This document shows, piece by piece, positions 47,535-60,200 of a stretch of DNA of 64,000 nt. How positions within the stretch are numbered: position 1 is the stretch's first letter; every line of letters starts with the position of its first letter. The notes below the pieces were generated by a model. That model did not search any database and was not told the origin of the DNA. It saw nothing but the letters and a program-made list of their open reading frames with translations. Both the position numbers and the translations under genes were made by a program. This stretch comes from Stromatinia cepivora (taxonomy: Eukaryota > Ascomycota > Leotiomycetes > Helotiales > Sclerotiniaceae), in contig RCTD01000029.1 in assembly GCA_014898415.1 (NCBI GenBank), positions 124,001 to 188,000 on the forward strand, in the 5' to 3' direction.

Positions 47535-49682
47535 ATGTCGTCTTGTCAATACACTCCTATCAATTCTCATGAACTTCAAATCCGAGTGTTACATATCCTT
47601 CCAAAAAGCCATAGAGCTATCCGTTACTCACCACAATTGGACGGATTGTGCGACCAAGGCGATTCAGATAATTGTCACTATGAATCGAGAGGTTCGTATA
47701 AGTTCACGACATCAGGTACTTTAGTTACTAAAATAACTGCAGTGTCTTGCACTTTACATGTGGTATCTTTAAAAGATAATCCAGAGTACCATGCTCTGTC
47801 TTACTGCTGGGGCGACCCTGATCTCCCACGAGCAAAAATTCTGCTCGATGAGACAGAAATCGAAGTTACCATTAGTTTGGAACAGGCTTTAAGGACATTT
47901 CGCCATGAGTCAATACCAATGGTCTTTTGGGCAGATGCGATATGTATCAATCAAGATGACCCAGACGAGAAGGCAGAGCAAATTAAATTGATGAGAGATA
48001 TCTACACTTGTGCAAGTTTCGTAGATGTCTTTCTGGGCGGTGGAACTGCTAGGACTGACGAGGCCATGGACTCGGCTCTAACTATAGGACAGGCTGCGTT
48101 TGATGCAGGAATATTTTCTGTTACCGTAGATAGTATGAGAGATTGTGAATTTTATATCCGAGAAGACCATGAAGGCTACGGTTTCAACCGCCCGAAGCTA
48201 GACGATCCACTCGCGGATGTGAAGTGCTCATTGTATCAACTTGCTATGGATATTGGCTTCAACTTTCCATACGTTGGTTGGTATGAGATTGGGAATCGAG
48301 ACTATTGGAACCGGCTTTGGATCATGCAGGAGTTTTGTCTTGGCAAAGAGTTGTTGATAACGTGTGGTGAAAAGACCATACCTTTCCATCCTTGGTTTGA
48401 GGCGGCTTGGATTTTCTTCGCCATGCAATCAACTATGGTCGTCAACACTTACGGACTACACAAATCAGCTAATGATTCCGTTGTGGGATCGACTTTACGT
48501 GAAATCGCTAGATGTCTGAGTGTAGCACCTCCTAACTTGGGTCGTCTTTTGGGAACCAGAAAACAACATCAGAAGTCCGGTGGATCGACTCTTGCTAGAC
48601 TTCTAGAGAGAGGCTGTGTCCAAGCATCTAAAGATTTGGTTAGGAAAGCAAAGTATCCACGAGATCGAATATATGGGCTGTTGGGAATGGCTTCGGATGC
48701 CTCACTGTTGAATATACAGCCCATTTATACCAATGTTGATTCAGATGAGGAAACAGTGCAGATATTTACATCCGTTTCAAGAATTCTTTTGGAACATGGT
48801 AATGTTGATATTTTGGCATGGTGTCAACATCCAAAAGTTCTGGCCGGCCTTCCTAGTTGGGTTCCAGATTTCACTTCTACACTCTTAGAACCATCATGCG
48901 AAACCAAAAGGGCCGCTCTCTTTTCCGCTTCAGGGCAATCTTCACTTTATGTTGTACCAGATATGGCAGAAGTAGATTCGAGGGTTATCGGATTAAGAGG
49001 TGTGAGAGTCGATACCGTCATGGCTCATGGCAGTCTATTTACTGTCGATAATAGGCAGGGTATTGTTTCTAGGACTACCGAAGAATACTTAAAAATCCAC
49101 GCAAACATGACCCGATACTTTGACGAAATAACACATTTCTGCGAGCAAGGTCAAGCGATAAATGCGAAGAGTACAACTCCAATATCACATCATGATATAA
49201 GATGGTTCGGAGCACATTGGCGCATACCATGCGCAGACCAAACCGACAGTAACACCTTTCGGACACGCGCCACGGATGTTTCGCTAATGGGTTACAACGA
49301 CCATCGAAGAAGTATCGAACTATACTCAGACAATGCCAGAAGCATCACTGATCAACATCTTACCGAAGAAGAATTTGAAGCCAATACGGCGGAGCATATA
49401 AGATGCATTCAGACGGCAGCATATGCTTCGTACAAAAATGCAATGGCTTATCAGCAGAATAGAAGGCCATTTATATCCACGCAAGGATATGTAGGACTTA
49501 TACCTGATCACTCACTACCCGGGGATGTGATAATCATTATTTTTGGAGCGGTCCAACCATTTGTTGTGCGGAGTGTTGAGGAAGATAAGTGGGAGTTGAT
49601 AGGGGAAGCTTATGTCCATGGGATTATGGATGGGGAATTTATGGAAAGCGATTTTCAGACGGAGGAGTTTGTTTTGTGTTGA
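47535..49682 (+). CDS. HET-domain (heterokaryon incompatibility) protein
   Basis: A single exon of 715 residues from 47535; starting at 47466 would give 738. The HET domain (PF06985) is clear: EYHALSYCWGDPD, then a middle block MVFWADAICINQDDPDEKAE, then QIKLMRDIYTCASFVDVFLG. The C-terminal block (FISTQGYVGLIPDHSLPGD, PFVVRS, LIGEAYVHGIMDGEF) is the usual end of the HET-6/TOL-like class. Some HET proteins trigger cell death when unlike strains fuse; most genome copies have no tested role. No NACHT, ankyrin or WD repeats are fused. It is intact and not RIP-mutated. Start MSSCQYTPI is preferred because relatives begin this way. Confidence 0.93.
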   Translation: MSSCQYTPINSHELQIRVLHILPKSHRAIRYSPQLDGLCDQGDSDNCHYESRGSYKFTTSGTLVTKITAVSCTLHVVSLKDNPEYHALSYCWGDPDLPRAKILLDETEIEVTISLEQALRTFRHESIPMVFWADAICINQDDPDEKAEQIKLMRDIYTCASFVDVFLGGGTARTDEAMDSALTIGQAAFDAGIFSVTVDSMRDCEFYIREDHEGYGFNRPKLDDPLADVKCSLYQLAMDIGFNFPYVGWYEIGNRDYWNRLWIMQEFCLGKELLITCGEKTIPFHPWFEAAWIFFAMQSTMVVNTYGLHKSANDSVVGSTLREIARCLSVAPPNLGRLLGTRKQHQKSGGSTLARLLERGCVQASKDLVRKAKYPRDRIYGLLGMASDASLLNIQPIYTNVDSDEETVQIFTSVSRILLEHGNVDILAWCQHPKVLAGLPSWVPDFTSTLLEPSCETKRAALFSASGQSSLYVVPDMAEVDSRVIGLRGVRVDTVMAHGSLFTVDNRQGIVSRTTEEYLKIHANMTRYFDEITHFCEQGQAINAKSTTPISHHDIRWFGAHWRIPCADQTDSNTFRTRATDVSLMGYNDHRRSIELYSDNARSITDQHLTEEEFEANTAEHIRCIQTAAYASYKNAMAYQQNRRPFISTQGYVGLIPDHSLPGDVIIIIFGAVQPFVVRSVEEDKWELIGEAYVHGIMDGEFMESDFQTEEFVLC

Positions 49683-50912
49683 TTTATGTTAGGGATTGCT
49701 TTGAAGATTTATTTTCCATGATGGATTTTTTATGTTGGCTGGTATGCAATTCTTGCAACAATTATGTTTTGAGCATCTGATTTTGAAAAGTGTACGAAAT
49801 ATGAGGAGCTGTTATTGACGCCTTCGTACCACTGATGAATTGAGATGCAAAAAGCGAACAGGGCATCAATAACAGCATGGAACAAGATCAACGATACTCA
49901 TATACAAGAGAAGGAAATCATCCATATTATATATATCTCATCTGCTCATTACCCAAAAAGCGACATCCGTTCGTCAATCCCACCTTTTCACATACTGAAC
50001 CCTACCCAAAGTACCGGTATCCTATCTTTTCTGACATCAAAGTCACCCATTCCTCGAACGTTCCCCTCAAACCTCTCATCCCATCCCAGAACTTGCGTGC
50101 CCCGAGCTGGAAAAGTAGCCGTACCAAGATACCGGTAAATAACCAAGCCTCCCCTTTCAATTCCCACAGCTATCCACCACGCAGTGTTCACTCCATCCAG
50201 ACTATTAAATTCGCAAGATATAGGTACAGAGAAATCTAACAATCATTCACAATTTACAACAACATGGAAATCTCGTCGATCTCTTCTAGCTACTAACCAC
50301 GTCAGGGGTCGACTTCCGCTAATAATAATCCCCTAGCTCACCATTCCAGAATCATCTCAACTCCGACAAATGATCCAACCATATAATATTCCAGAATCAT
50401 CAAAGCTCACTCTATACCCAAACAAACCCCAAACCTCCACCCACTCACCCACCTATAGCTACCTAGCAAATCTCCCCCCCCAGCATTCCCCCATAATTAT
50501 CCCATCCAGTCCCGTCCCACCTACCCCTGTGCCCTAACCCGCCAAGCCAAGATCTACAAACCTGCAAAATCCACACCGAGCCGAGCCGTACCTTTCTCTT
50601 CTCCCTCCCTAAGTCCCACTTCCTTAAATATTAATCTCCGAGTTTAATACATGTATCTCTAGCCATACTGGCAGGAAGTACCTAGGTATACGAAGTTAAT
50701 TCGTGGTACGTGTAGCGGTTCGGAGTTGTGTACTAGTAGTTCGATCTAATTTTTGATAGCGTGGCTGCATTAGTAAGAGTTAGATTAATTTTATGAATTG
50801 TTATTGATATCTATATGTGTAATCATATTTATAATTACAGATTCATACTCCGTAGATTAAGCATTAGTGGATGCAAACGTTCAAGCACAATAAACTTGAC
50901 TCCCCTCCCGCC
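49683..50912. other. Intergenic region downstream of HET
   Basis: There is no convincing gene. Plus-strand frames at 49845-50239 have no domain. The 50400-50620 stretch is C-rich and free of RIP bias. Confidence 0.55.
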
Positions 50913-50920
50913 CCGTGCGC

Positions 50921-51342
50921 TAGGCTGGCAACGGGGCGGATAATCCACTAGCGGGACGGATAATTGAAGAATCTGAATGGGGTACCCGTAAATTATTTGC
51001 AGATTATCCACAGATATCCACCAACCTACGCAAATAATTTGTAAATATCCATTCAAATTTTTTAATTGTCAATACTTTTTTATGATTTTTATATTAATTT
51101 TTATACTAATTTTGAATATTTTTATAAATTTATATTAATTCCAAATATTCTTATAAACTATATTTATCCACAGGTTGGTGGATTATCTGTAGATAATCTG
51201 TGAATCATCTATACAAGATGGATTATTTTAAAATCTCAATAGATAATTTACGGAGCAGATAGAACCTCTGATGGATAATCCACGGAGTGGAGTGGATTAT
51301 CCGTGGGTATCTGTGGGTTGCGGGTTATTTCTGCGCAGCCTA
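50921..51342. mobile_element. hAT-like MITE
   Basis: The 422-bp element begins TAGGCTGGCAACGGGGCGG and ends GCGCAGCCTA, with imperfect inverted ends (TAGGCTG). The 8-bp flanks CCGTGCGC (50913-50920) and CCATGTGC (51343-51350) differ only by two transitions. The interior is full of GGATAATCCAC-type palindromic words in both orientations and has no frame. An eight-base duplication and these ends fit hAT elements. Confidence 0.72.
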
Positions 51343-51853
51343 CCATGTGCTTGTTCTGAACCTGGACTCGATGTGAACCGTGCTATTTACCATACCAAAA
51401 ACGGAGCGAGCTTCGTTTCGTGATGGATATATATTAAACACCCAAAAGAAAACCCCCAATGATCATTAATGCGATATTATATATCGACCCCGGAAAGATA
51501 GATGGATAAATAATGGTGGATGGATGCTCGAATGTTAATTCGGTGTACAGTCACGATAGTGAAGTTGTATTTATCGATAGTCATTTGGAGTGATTCTAAT
51601 ACTGAGATAGAAAGATACATATGTTCGTAGATGACCCAATACACAAACCATTACACGCCGCAACGCAGCGTACTGTATATACAAAGGCACATCTGGATTG
51701 CTTGGGCATCCTTTCTTTGGCCATTCCATATTGTCGACCTATCCATGCAAATCATATCATTCCCTCACCTCTTCTCTTCCTCCCTAAGAATCCATACAAG
51801 GCCCTCCCTCAATCCCCTATGCACATCTCCTCACCCCCATTCATCTCCCCCTC
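51343..51853. other. 3' flank of the rhodopsin-domain gene
   Basis: About 500 bp of unique DNA. The plus-strand frames at 51621-51872 are short, without domains, and overlap the end of the minus-strand gene. Confidence 0.6.
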
Positions 51854-53293
51854 CTATCCATACGTAACATGAACCTCCGTCGTTTCCTTAATACCATACC
51901 TCCATGCATCTCTCAATATACTCTCATCACTTCCATTATCCAAGCCCGCTGCACCCCTCTCAACGTCACCTTGTGCGTCATTTTGTGAATTCGAGGCTCC
52001 CTCACCCGTTTCATTCGCGGCAAATTCGTCGCGGCGCATAGAACTTAATGCGTATCCGCGGCCTAATTTACTTCCGCTTCTGTTGGGACCGCTACGCTCG
52101 TCCGATTGTTTTGTTTGGCCGCAGGATCGCTTGTAGAGGGGTCGAAGTACGGGAATACAGGCGCAGACTATGGCGACTAGAAGTTCGCTGGACCCCCAGA
52201 GAACGAGCGGTACTGTGTCGTCTGTGGAGATGGGAGTTAGTTTACTTCTTTGGAACGTTTTAAATTTTTTCAATGAGGATTGCTTGAAAAACCTACAAGT
52301 ATAATCAGTCCGAGACGCTAGCCCTCCAAGTTCGGTGGCTCGCACAACACCGCAGATTCCTGCACTAAAACAAATTTCTATCAGCATCAATCCAAGAGGC
52401 TTCTGCAGCCCCCGAAGCAAGAAGACTTACAAAACACCCAAAGTAAGACCAAAGGAAATAGTCAACTTCTCCTTCCGTTTAATCTGAACCCCAGCCAAGA
52501 AACACCACGGGAAAAGTGCCAAGACAAAATCCATCATAGCCGTATAACTTCCAGTGAAAATTGCATTCGCCGTGAAATCGAAATTGACAGTATGAGATAT
52601 GGACGGGTCAAACACTGCCGCAAAGGGTGAGTATTGGAAAAATCCGAGAGTGGCGCAAATGATGCATACAATAAAGGTACTGGTGATACAAGCCCAGAGG
52701 AAAGCTTTATGCCAGGGAACAACGACGAGACGGAGAAGGAAGACCGCTACGGAGGACTTGCTGGTGGCGATGGCAATGATATTGCAAGTTTGGCCAGCGA
52801 CTTCCATCTTATTGGACAAGACGAATCTAGAACGAATAAGAGTCAGTACGTGCCCTTCAAAACAATTACTCAACGTAGAGAAAAGTAAGTTGCACTTGTA
52901 TGAGGAAGTGAAGCAAATTCTGAATTGGGATATTCGAACCGAGAACTTCAACATCAAGGTGTGTAGATTGGAAGAATCAATAATACTCACTGAGCTGCCG
53001 TGAGATCCGAAAAATGAGATCCCAATCCATAGACAGCCGCTACAGTACAAAAGGAGGTGTATCCTATGAACAATAACTGTATAAGAATGATCCGATTAGC
53101 ATCAGATCCAACAGAACGTAGGTTGGCGTTCGTCACTCACAATACTGGCCAGAATAAGCCAATCATCATAACCAATGGCTTGAACGATATAATATCGAGT
53201 GTACATCCGTAGTCCTACAAATACTGCTGCAGCGAATGTCTCAATCCACATCACCGAGATAACGGAAGGTCCCAGACCTGTCAAATGACTCAT
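51854..53293 (-). CDS. Seven-helix rhodopsin-domain integral membrane protein
   Basis: Five exons, 53293-53141, 53076-52991, 52826-52431, 52364-52297 and 52221-51854, with introns of 64, 164, 66 and 75 bp, all in phase, give 356 residues. It is of the fungal rhodopsin-domain family (PF20684), which includes PTH11-like receptors without a CFEM domain. Features in order: an N-terminal helix, RMYTRYYIVQAIGYDDWLIL, YGLGSHFSDL (the GLG-H motif), SKSSVAVFLLRL, a D-ALFPWCFLAGVQIKRKEK helix pair, GVVRATELGG, and the last helix LLVAIVCACIPVLRPLYKR. A hydrophilic tail of about 90 residues follows. The ligand and role are unknown; the family is not photoactive by default, and no retinal Lys motif could be assigned. 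Confidence 0.9.
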
Positions 53294-54055
53294 CTTGCCG
53301 GCGCCGTACGCCTCGAACTTAATGTCTGACTGCTGTCGGGGGTGTTCACAGGAACTGCTGCACAGTCAGATAATTTCCACGTGGATACGGTGAGTTATTT
53401 GATATACTTTGTACAGTATTCGTCGAACAGAGCTTCGCTAATGGGAATCACAAAATATAAAGAATGGCGTCTCCACTTGAAATATGGGCGTTTGCCTGTC
53501 TTTCTTTAAACATATACAACGATTGGGAAAGTACTTATCTACGAAGGGGACAAGAGACTGGGTCTAGAGGAGATCTTCATGACGGATACAGGATCGGGGG
53601 ATTATTAATCGCGTGTTAACCACAACCATCAACCAGGGTCCGAAAATGGAATCAACACCGATACACTGACGAATGTAGCACAAGGTCCATGAGCGTGCTG
53701 TTTGACAATGATTTTTTGGGAGCGCGCCTCGTGCTACCAAGATTTATTCTGCTCGCCTTAGCTAAAGACTGGAATATACCCTACAGCCAATTTTTATGAC
53801 GGATTTAACAAAGATGCTTTTCTCGGGTGGTGTCAGTATTATAGGGGCTAAATCCACTCCAAGATATGAAGATATCGTGGTCTTTGCGGGTAATCTACCA
53901 AATTTCCACAGTTCCCGTTTAGGGACTTTCGATTTAGTGGAATGAGCTAGGCGTGTTTGAAAAGAGGTTTACTCTACTGGAATAGTCGTCGGTTGCGGTT
54001 GAGTGCAACCGCTGCCGGGATAGACCAGGATTCGGCCTATATATTTGAGTTAGTG
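53294..54055. other. Spacer between rhodopsin-domain gene and repeat block
   Basis: This is unique, balanced-composition DNA with the promoter of the membrane-protein gene. No gene or repeat is recognised up to the GC-rich hAT-like end at 54056. Confidence 0.6.
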
Positions 54056-54782
54056 CAGGGTAGGGTATACCCGGGGTAACCGGGGTAAACCCGGTCGAAA
54101 AGCTACCCTATTGAAGCTCTGTAGGATAGGGTAACCATCCTATAAAACATTCTAGGTGTTATGATATCTGTGGGTATATATCATATAAGATTATATATTT
54201 AGTAGAGATTGAATATCATTTCAAAATTCTGATTATATGATCAATATTATATAATTTCTTTGAATATTAATATCTGATATTTCTGATTGATTAGTATAAT
54301 TTGAGAATAATTTCAATTTTGAATGATACTATAGAACGATTATATAATATTTATTCTATAATATTTTTGTTAGAGATTATATATTTGAAGATGATAAATC
54401 TTATAATTTAGAAATAGTTACTCGAAGACTATAATAGAATAAGCAATTATGAAGTTATAATAATAATATAGAGTTGTATAAAGGTTTTATATTATATACA
54501 ACTAATAATACTGAATAATATTCTGATTCAGATTCTTAATCTTCAATATTAAGAGTATGATTTTCCTATATACCCTTTTCGAATTCTTTCATATATTAAT
54601 ATCTTATTCTTATTCATCGATTTGAATAAAAATTCATCATTTTAATTATCTTGATTAATATTATAAAGGATCTTTATTCGAATACCCCTGGTATTCGACT
54701 AATTAAATTTCTTTATTCGAATACTCCTATATCAATGATTTCGATCGTAATACGAATAATATTATATAATTATAGTACGAAT

Positions 54783-55064
54783 TGTGACACACAAGAGCTG
54801 TAGTAGAACTGAATAAACAGAGTCAATTATATTTTTTAGAATTTACAATTGAAGAATTATAATTCGTAAAGAACAATTAGATATATATATACAAATACTT
54901 ATTTGTAAGTTGCAGGACTCTATATATATATTATTAGGGTTATTATTTTACTATACTAAATCGTATAAATTATAATATATATATATAAATAATCAATTTA
55001 TTAATTGATATAAAAGAAAAGAAATATTATATGATTAGCTTTTTATAATTCATAATTTGTGATA
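54783..55064 (-). repeat. 3' LTR of gypsy copy 3
   Basis: It is 282 bp. It starts TGTGACACACAAGAGCTGTAG and ends in decayed CATAATTTGTGATA. It is heavily AT-shifted compared with its partner at 61503-61784. Confidence 0.92.
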
Positions 55065-55829
55065 CTATTTTTTCTTTTAAAAAAACTTATCTTTAAGTAT
55101 TTTATTCCTTTGTTCTATTACTATTTCATTGGAAATCGGGTTTTGTAAAGGTTTATAAGCTTTAAATCAATTAGATTAATCATTTTAATTGATCTAATCA
55201 ATTTATTGGAAATTGATCAAATTAATCAAAATGACAAATGAATTGATCAAATTGATTAAATCGTTTATCAATTAAATAAATCAACATTGATTTATATTCT
55301 TTTTGATTTGAAGAATCTCTGAAAGGAAAAAGTTTTAATAAAGAAAGAGAGGTAATTGAATTATAATATAATGATAGTGGGTGGTTAGTATGGTCAATTC
55401 TGGAATCGATCAGATTAATCGATCAAATTGAACAAAATCGATAGGGATAATATTATATTTCGTTTCTACTATATTTAGATTTCCTTTTTGTATAATTTTT
55501 GAAATGACGATAGATATGAATTTTTAAATATATTATCTTTATATTATCTTAATAATGATAGTTTCTTTATTGTATAAAGTTCGGGTTTTATATATATACA
55601 ATTAAATTCCTTTGAGTTTGTATAGATTTTCAATCTTTTCGCGATTGTATATATATATATTATTATGAAATTATAATATCTAATCTATTGAATTAAAGAA
55701 TACTTTTCTTTTTTTTAGTTTTATAAATGAATCGTTATTTATATAATTATAATTATCCTTTTTATTCTTGTAAAACCTTATTTAATCAAATAATCAGTTA
55801 GGGGGATTAAGTAATATTAGATTGATTAA

Positions 55830-58740
55830 ATGAAAATTGTATAAGAGATATAAGAATGTTTTAAAATCGAAAGTAGGATATCAGATGAAATCGGTATTGT
55901 TATTAAATTATAAGATTCTATATAATAAGGTTTTTTATGCTTTCTTTATTATTAGGATTTTCTTTATTTTCTATTTTAAATTATTAGTTATATTAATAAG
56001 CAGAGATAATTCGAATATTTGGTTGGGAAAAGAATTATTATATATTTTATATAATCAATCTAAAGAGAAAATAGGATGAATTTTCATTATAATCGGAAAT
56101 TCGAATTTAAAAAAGTTTTCAAAGTAATCAATAATCTTGAATCTTCTTTGAATCGGAAAGTCTAATTTTTTGAATGATTTTTAAATAGAATAACTCTTTA
56201 TATTGAGTTATATATAATTTCCGATATCGAAATCGTTTTATATTAATAGATATTTATAGATTTCGATATTTTGATTTAAATATATAATAAATCTTCTTTT
56301 GTTTATACAAAAGTCAATCTATTATATTCTATATATATACGGGTATTATATATATTTATATTATTTATTAGTTTACTAATATCTTTCTTTTATTTCTATA
56401 TATATTTCGATGTATATTTATATAGGGTTTTATAGAATGTAAATTCTTTTAAAGAATTATATAGAAGAATAAGTTATATGTAATTCATTATAAATAGGAA
56501 TTTTAATCAATCGTTTTGATAATAATTAATAAACAATTTCAATCGTTATTGAAGATATTGATTATAGATTTCAATTTGATTATTGATTTGGAAATAATGA
56601 ATAATAGATATTTTGAAACCAACCCCCAGAATTTGATTGAATTCTTTTCAGAATTGTAATATGAATTAAAGGCTGTAATCCGATATTATAATTTCAAAGA
56701 GATTATAATATCGATATATATAATAGAAAGATAATTATATTTAAATCCGAATATCGATTGATTTATAATAAGATATAAAAATAATTTACTTTATTAATCG
56801 ATCAATAATGATTAAAATATTATTATATCTATATTTATCCTTATTAAAACTACAATAATCCATAATAATATATTATTATATTCGAATAGGAATCGGAAAT
56901 GGATATAATAGATCAAAAATATAATCATATAAAATGGAATTATATTTGCAAATATAATAATTATATATATATCTGATTACAATATCATATATTCTAAATT
57001 AATAATATTATTGAAATAATAAGAGATAGATTTTGTTTATATTTGGAATGAATAATAGAAATGGAATTGTAGACTTTGTAAATCAGATATATTCGAAGAT
57101 TATCGACATTAGGCATTATTAGACGATTATTGTAAAGCAAAAGATCATTTTAAAATAATATATACTTATAATCTTTGATAATTTGTATTCTAAATATTAA
57201 TAAATTATTTATAGTTTTCTTTGCTTTGATAATATAATTAATTAAATCGAATCAAGAAGCAATTTCATTCACATTGATATTAATAATCGTTGTTTCATTT
57301 GAATAATGTTTTTGTAAAGCTTTTTTTTATAACTTTAATATTAATTTGATTATCTTTAATAAATTATTGAAAACGATTCTTCTTTTTGATATAATTTTGA
57401 AGATCCAATTCATCGATTTGATAAGTTAAAACATTGACGAGAAGATTATCCTTTTCAGAATAATATATAATAATGAAATTGTAATCGATTAGTATTTCTA
57501 TTTAACAAATTTATCGAATATTAAGGGTTTTGATAGTTATGAAATATTCGAGAATTTTGTGATCAGTATAAATCTTGATTTTATATAGTGAATCAATGAA
57601 TTCTGTTTTCTAATAATTGAAAGATCGAATAATTGATAGTATTTTCTTATTATGAATTTTGTAATTCAATTTAGCGATAATTATGATTTTGAAGAGATAA
57701 ATTATAAATAATCAATCTTTGTTATATTATTATAATAATATATTAACAATTACTTTATTAGATATATCTATTTCGAATATATAAAAGAACCAATGATTAT
57801 AATATTGTAGAAGCAGAGTAGAGATAAGTTTTTTCTTTAAGATATTGAATATGTTTTGGTATACTTTATTGAATACAAATCTAATATTTGCTTTGATAAA
57901 TTCATTGAGAAATTTTGTTATTATATTATAATCCTTAATAAACTATCAATAAAAGTTACAAAAACCGAAAAATAATTGGATTTCTTTTATTATTATCAGA
58001 AAGATTCAATTTTCAATTATTTCAATCTTTTCAAAATTCATTTCTACTTTTTTAATAAAAATAATAAAGTTTAAATACTTGATATATATAATATTGAATT
58101 TATATTTCTCGAGATTCGTTTATAAACTAATAGCTTTTAATTATTCGAAAATTAATTTGATATAAGTTTGATACTTTTTTTTGGTTTTTGAAATAAATCA
58201 GAATATCGTTAAAATATATTATATAAAAGATATTTAGATAATCGAATAGAATATCATTTATATAATATTAATAGATTATAGAATCATTTATTAATCCGAA
58301 TAATATAATTTTATATTTATATAATCTATATTGGATTTAAAAGATAATATATTTTTTCAAAATAGGATTTATTCTTATATAATAGAAAACTTAACGAATA
58401 TCGAATTTGGAAAAAATCTTAGTATCGGAAAGTTGAGAAAATGTTTTATCAATTAAAGGAGGGGATATTGATCTTTATATATCAAGAAATTTCATAATCT
58501 GAAATCTATATAGAATTTTAAATTATTATTGGATTTTCTAATAAATAAAATAAATATAGTATATAGGACTTGATTAAATTCAATGAAATCTTTACTGAAA
58601 TTATTTATAATATATTCTTTAATAATTTCTAATTATTTTAAAGATATCTTATAAAATGGATTATAATATAAGGTTTTTTCTCTTTCGAATTTCAATATAA
58701 TTTTATAATTATAAAATCAATTAAAAGATAAGATATTTGA
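55830..58740 (-). pseudogene. gypsy copy 3 pol
   Basis: Identified by collinear alignment with copies 1 and 2: the integrase zone near 57060-57420, the RNase H join near 57850-57730, the RT box near 58215. Stops are dense and the reading frame cannot be followed for more than short pieces. Confidence 0.75.
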
Positions 58741-59099
58741 TTTATATTTAGAAAAAACTCAATAGTATTATTGATATTCAAATAGTATTTTAAATTCTGA
58801 ATCGATTTCGATCAATACCTAATTGAGTTTCTTTTAAACTTTTGTATTATTGAATTCGATCAAAATAATCAATACTTTTTTTTCTATATATTGTGTATTT
58901 TATTGAAAGTTAATTATATTATTAAGTTCTTTCAAAGTAATAATAAAAAGTTTAGTTTGTTTATCTTTTCTATATTCTAATTAGAATTTATTGGATTTGA
59001 ATACATATAGATCGAAAACTTTAAACTATATATAAGGGAAACATTTATAGGTCTATAATAATAATAATATAATTAATTGAAAAAGAAATGAATTGAACT

Positions 59100-60200
59100 T
59101 GAAAAGAATCGGGGATTTTTTTTCTTCAACAAAAATCTATATTGTATTTATATTTAAAAATTCTTATTATATATTATTAACTGCAATTAATCTATTCAAT
59201 TGTAAATCTCTTTGATTTCAATATTCTTCGAATTGATTATTTCGTTGATCAATATCTTATGAAATTAATCAATCGATTTTCTATTTATAAAAGAATGATT
59301 GAATAATGAGAAGATTATTCGAATAGAAGATAATATAGGGTTTCTTTTTAGGTTATTCGAGATATCGATTAAAGCAATTAAATTTCGTTTGAATCTCTAA
59401 TAACCAAAATCCATCTAAAATAATATTATAATTCTTTAATTCAATGATAAAGAAAAGAATAAAAGATTTTTTACAATCATCAATTATTAAATTAAGGAAT
59501 ATGAAATAGATAATAATATGGTTTTATATATTATTATATTCTTTGATTTCAATTAAAATTTTAAACAATATAATTCTTGATTTAAATATAAGAAATAAAC
59601 AAATAAGGAATATAGTATTAATAAAAACGAATCCATTTACTTTAAAATCAATGAATACTTTTAATTAATAAATATAACTATTTTTTAAAAGATTATAGGG
59701 AAAAATAAGTGTTTCTTTTTCTATAAGTTTTATTAGATCAAGAAAATTTATATCCTGTATAGTATTTAGAATAAAGATAGAATTTAAATATTTAATTTTA
59801 AATGCTTTTTTTTTTAAATAGATATTCTATATAGTTTCAATTATAGCTTTTGGATTGAAATCTTCTTTAGTATCCTGATATTCTTCGAATTCTTTTGCTT
59901 TCTTCTCTACAATCTCGATTTTATTAAGGTTATTAATATAAGATATTAATATATATATTATTCCAAAAGAAAAAAAAGGTAATGAATATTTGAAGTTCGA
60001 ATAGTTATTGGACGTAGCAGAGTTTATATATCTGAAAAAGGTATTTCGAAGTAGAAATGATTTCGGGAATATAGAAATTCCAAAATTAAAGTTATTAGAA
60101 TTTCGAAAGAATTATAAAGAGTTTGTAATAATTATTGATTTGTAAGTAATTATAGAGGTATTTCTTTTAATATAATATTGGTTTTGTTTTTATAATGAAA
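59100..60200 (-). pseudogene. gypsy copy 3 gag-like region
   Basis: It aligns with the gag-like zones of copies 1 and 2 (for instance the stretch near 59870-60110 matches 26720-26960). No open frame remains. Confidence 0.55.
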
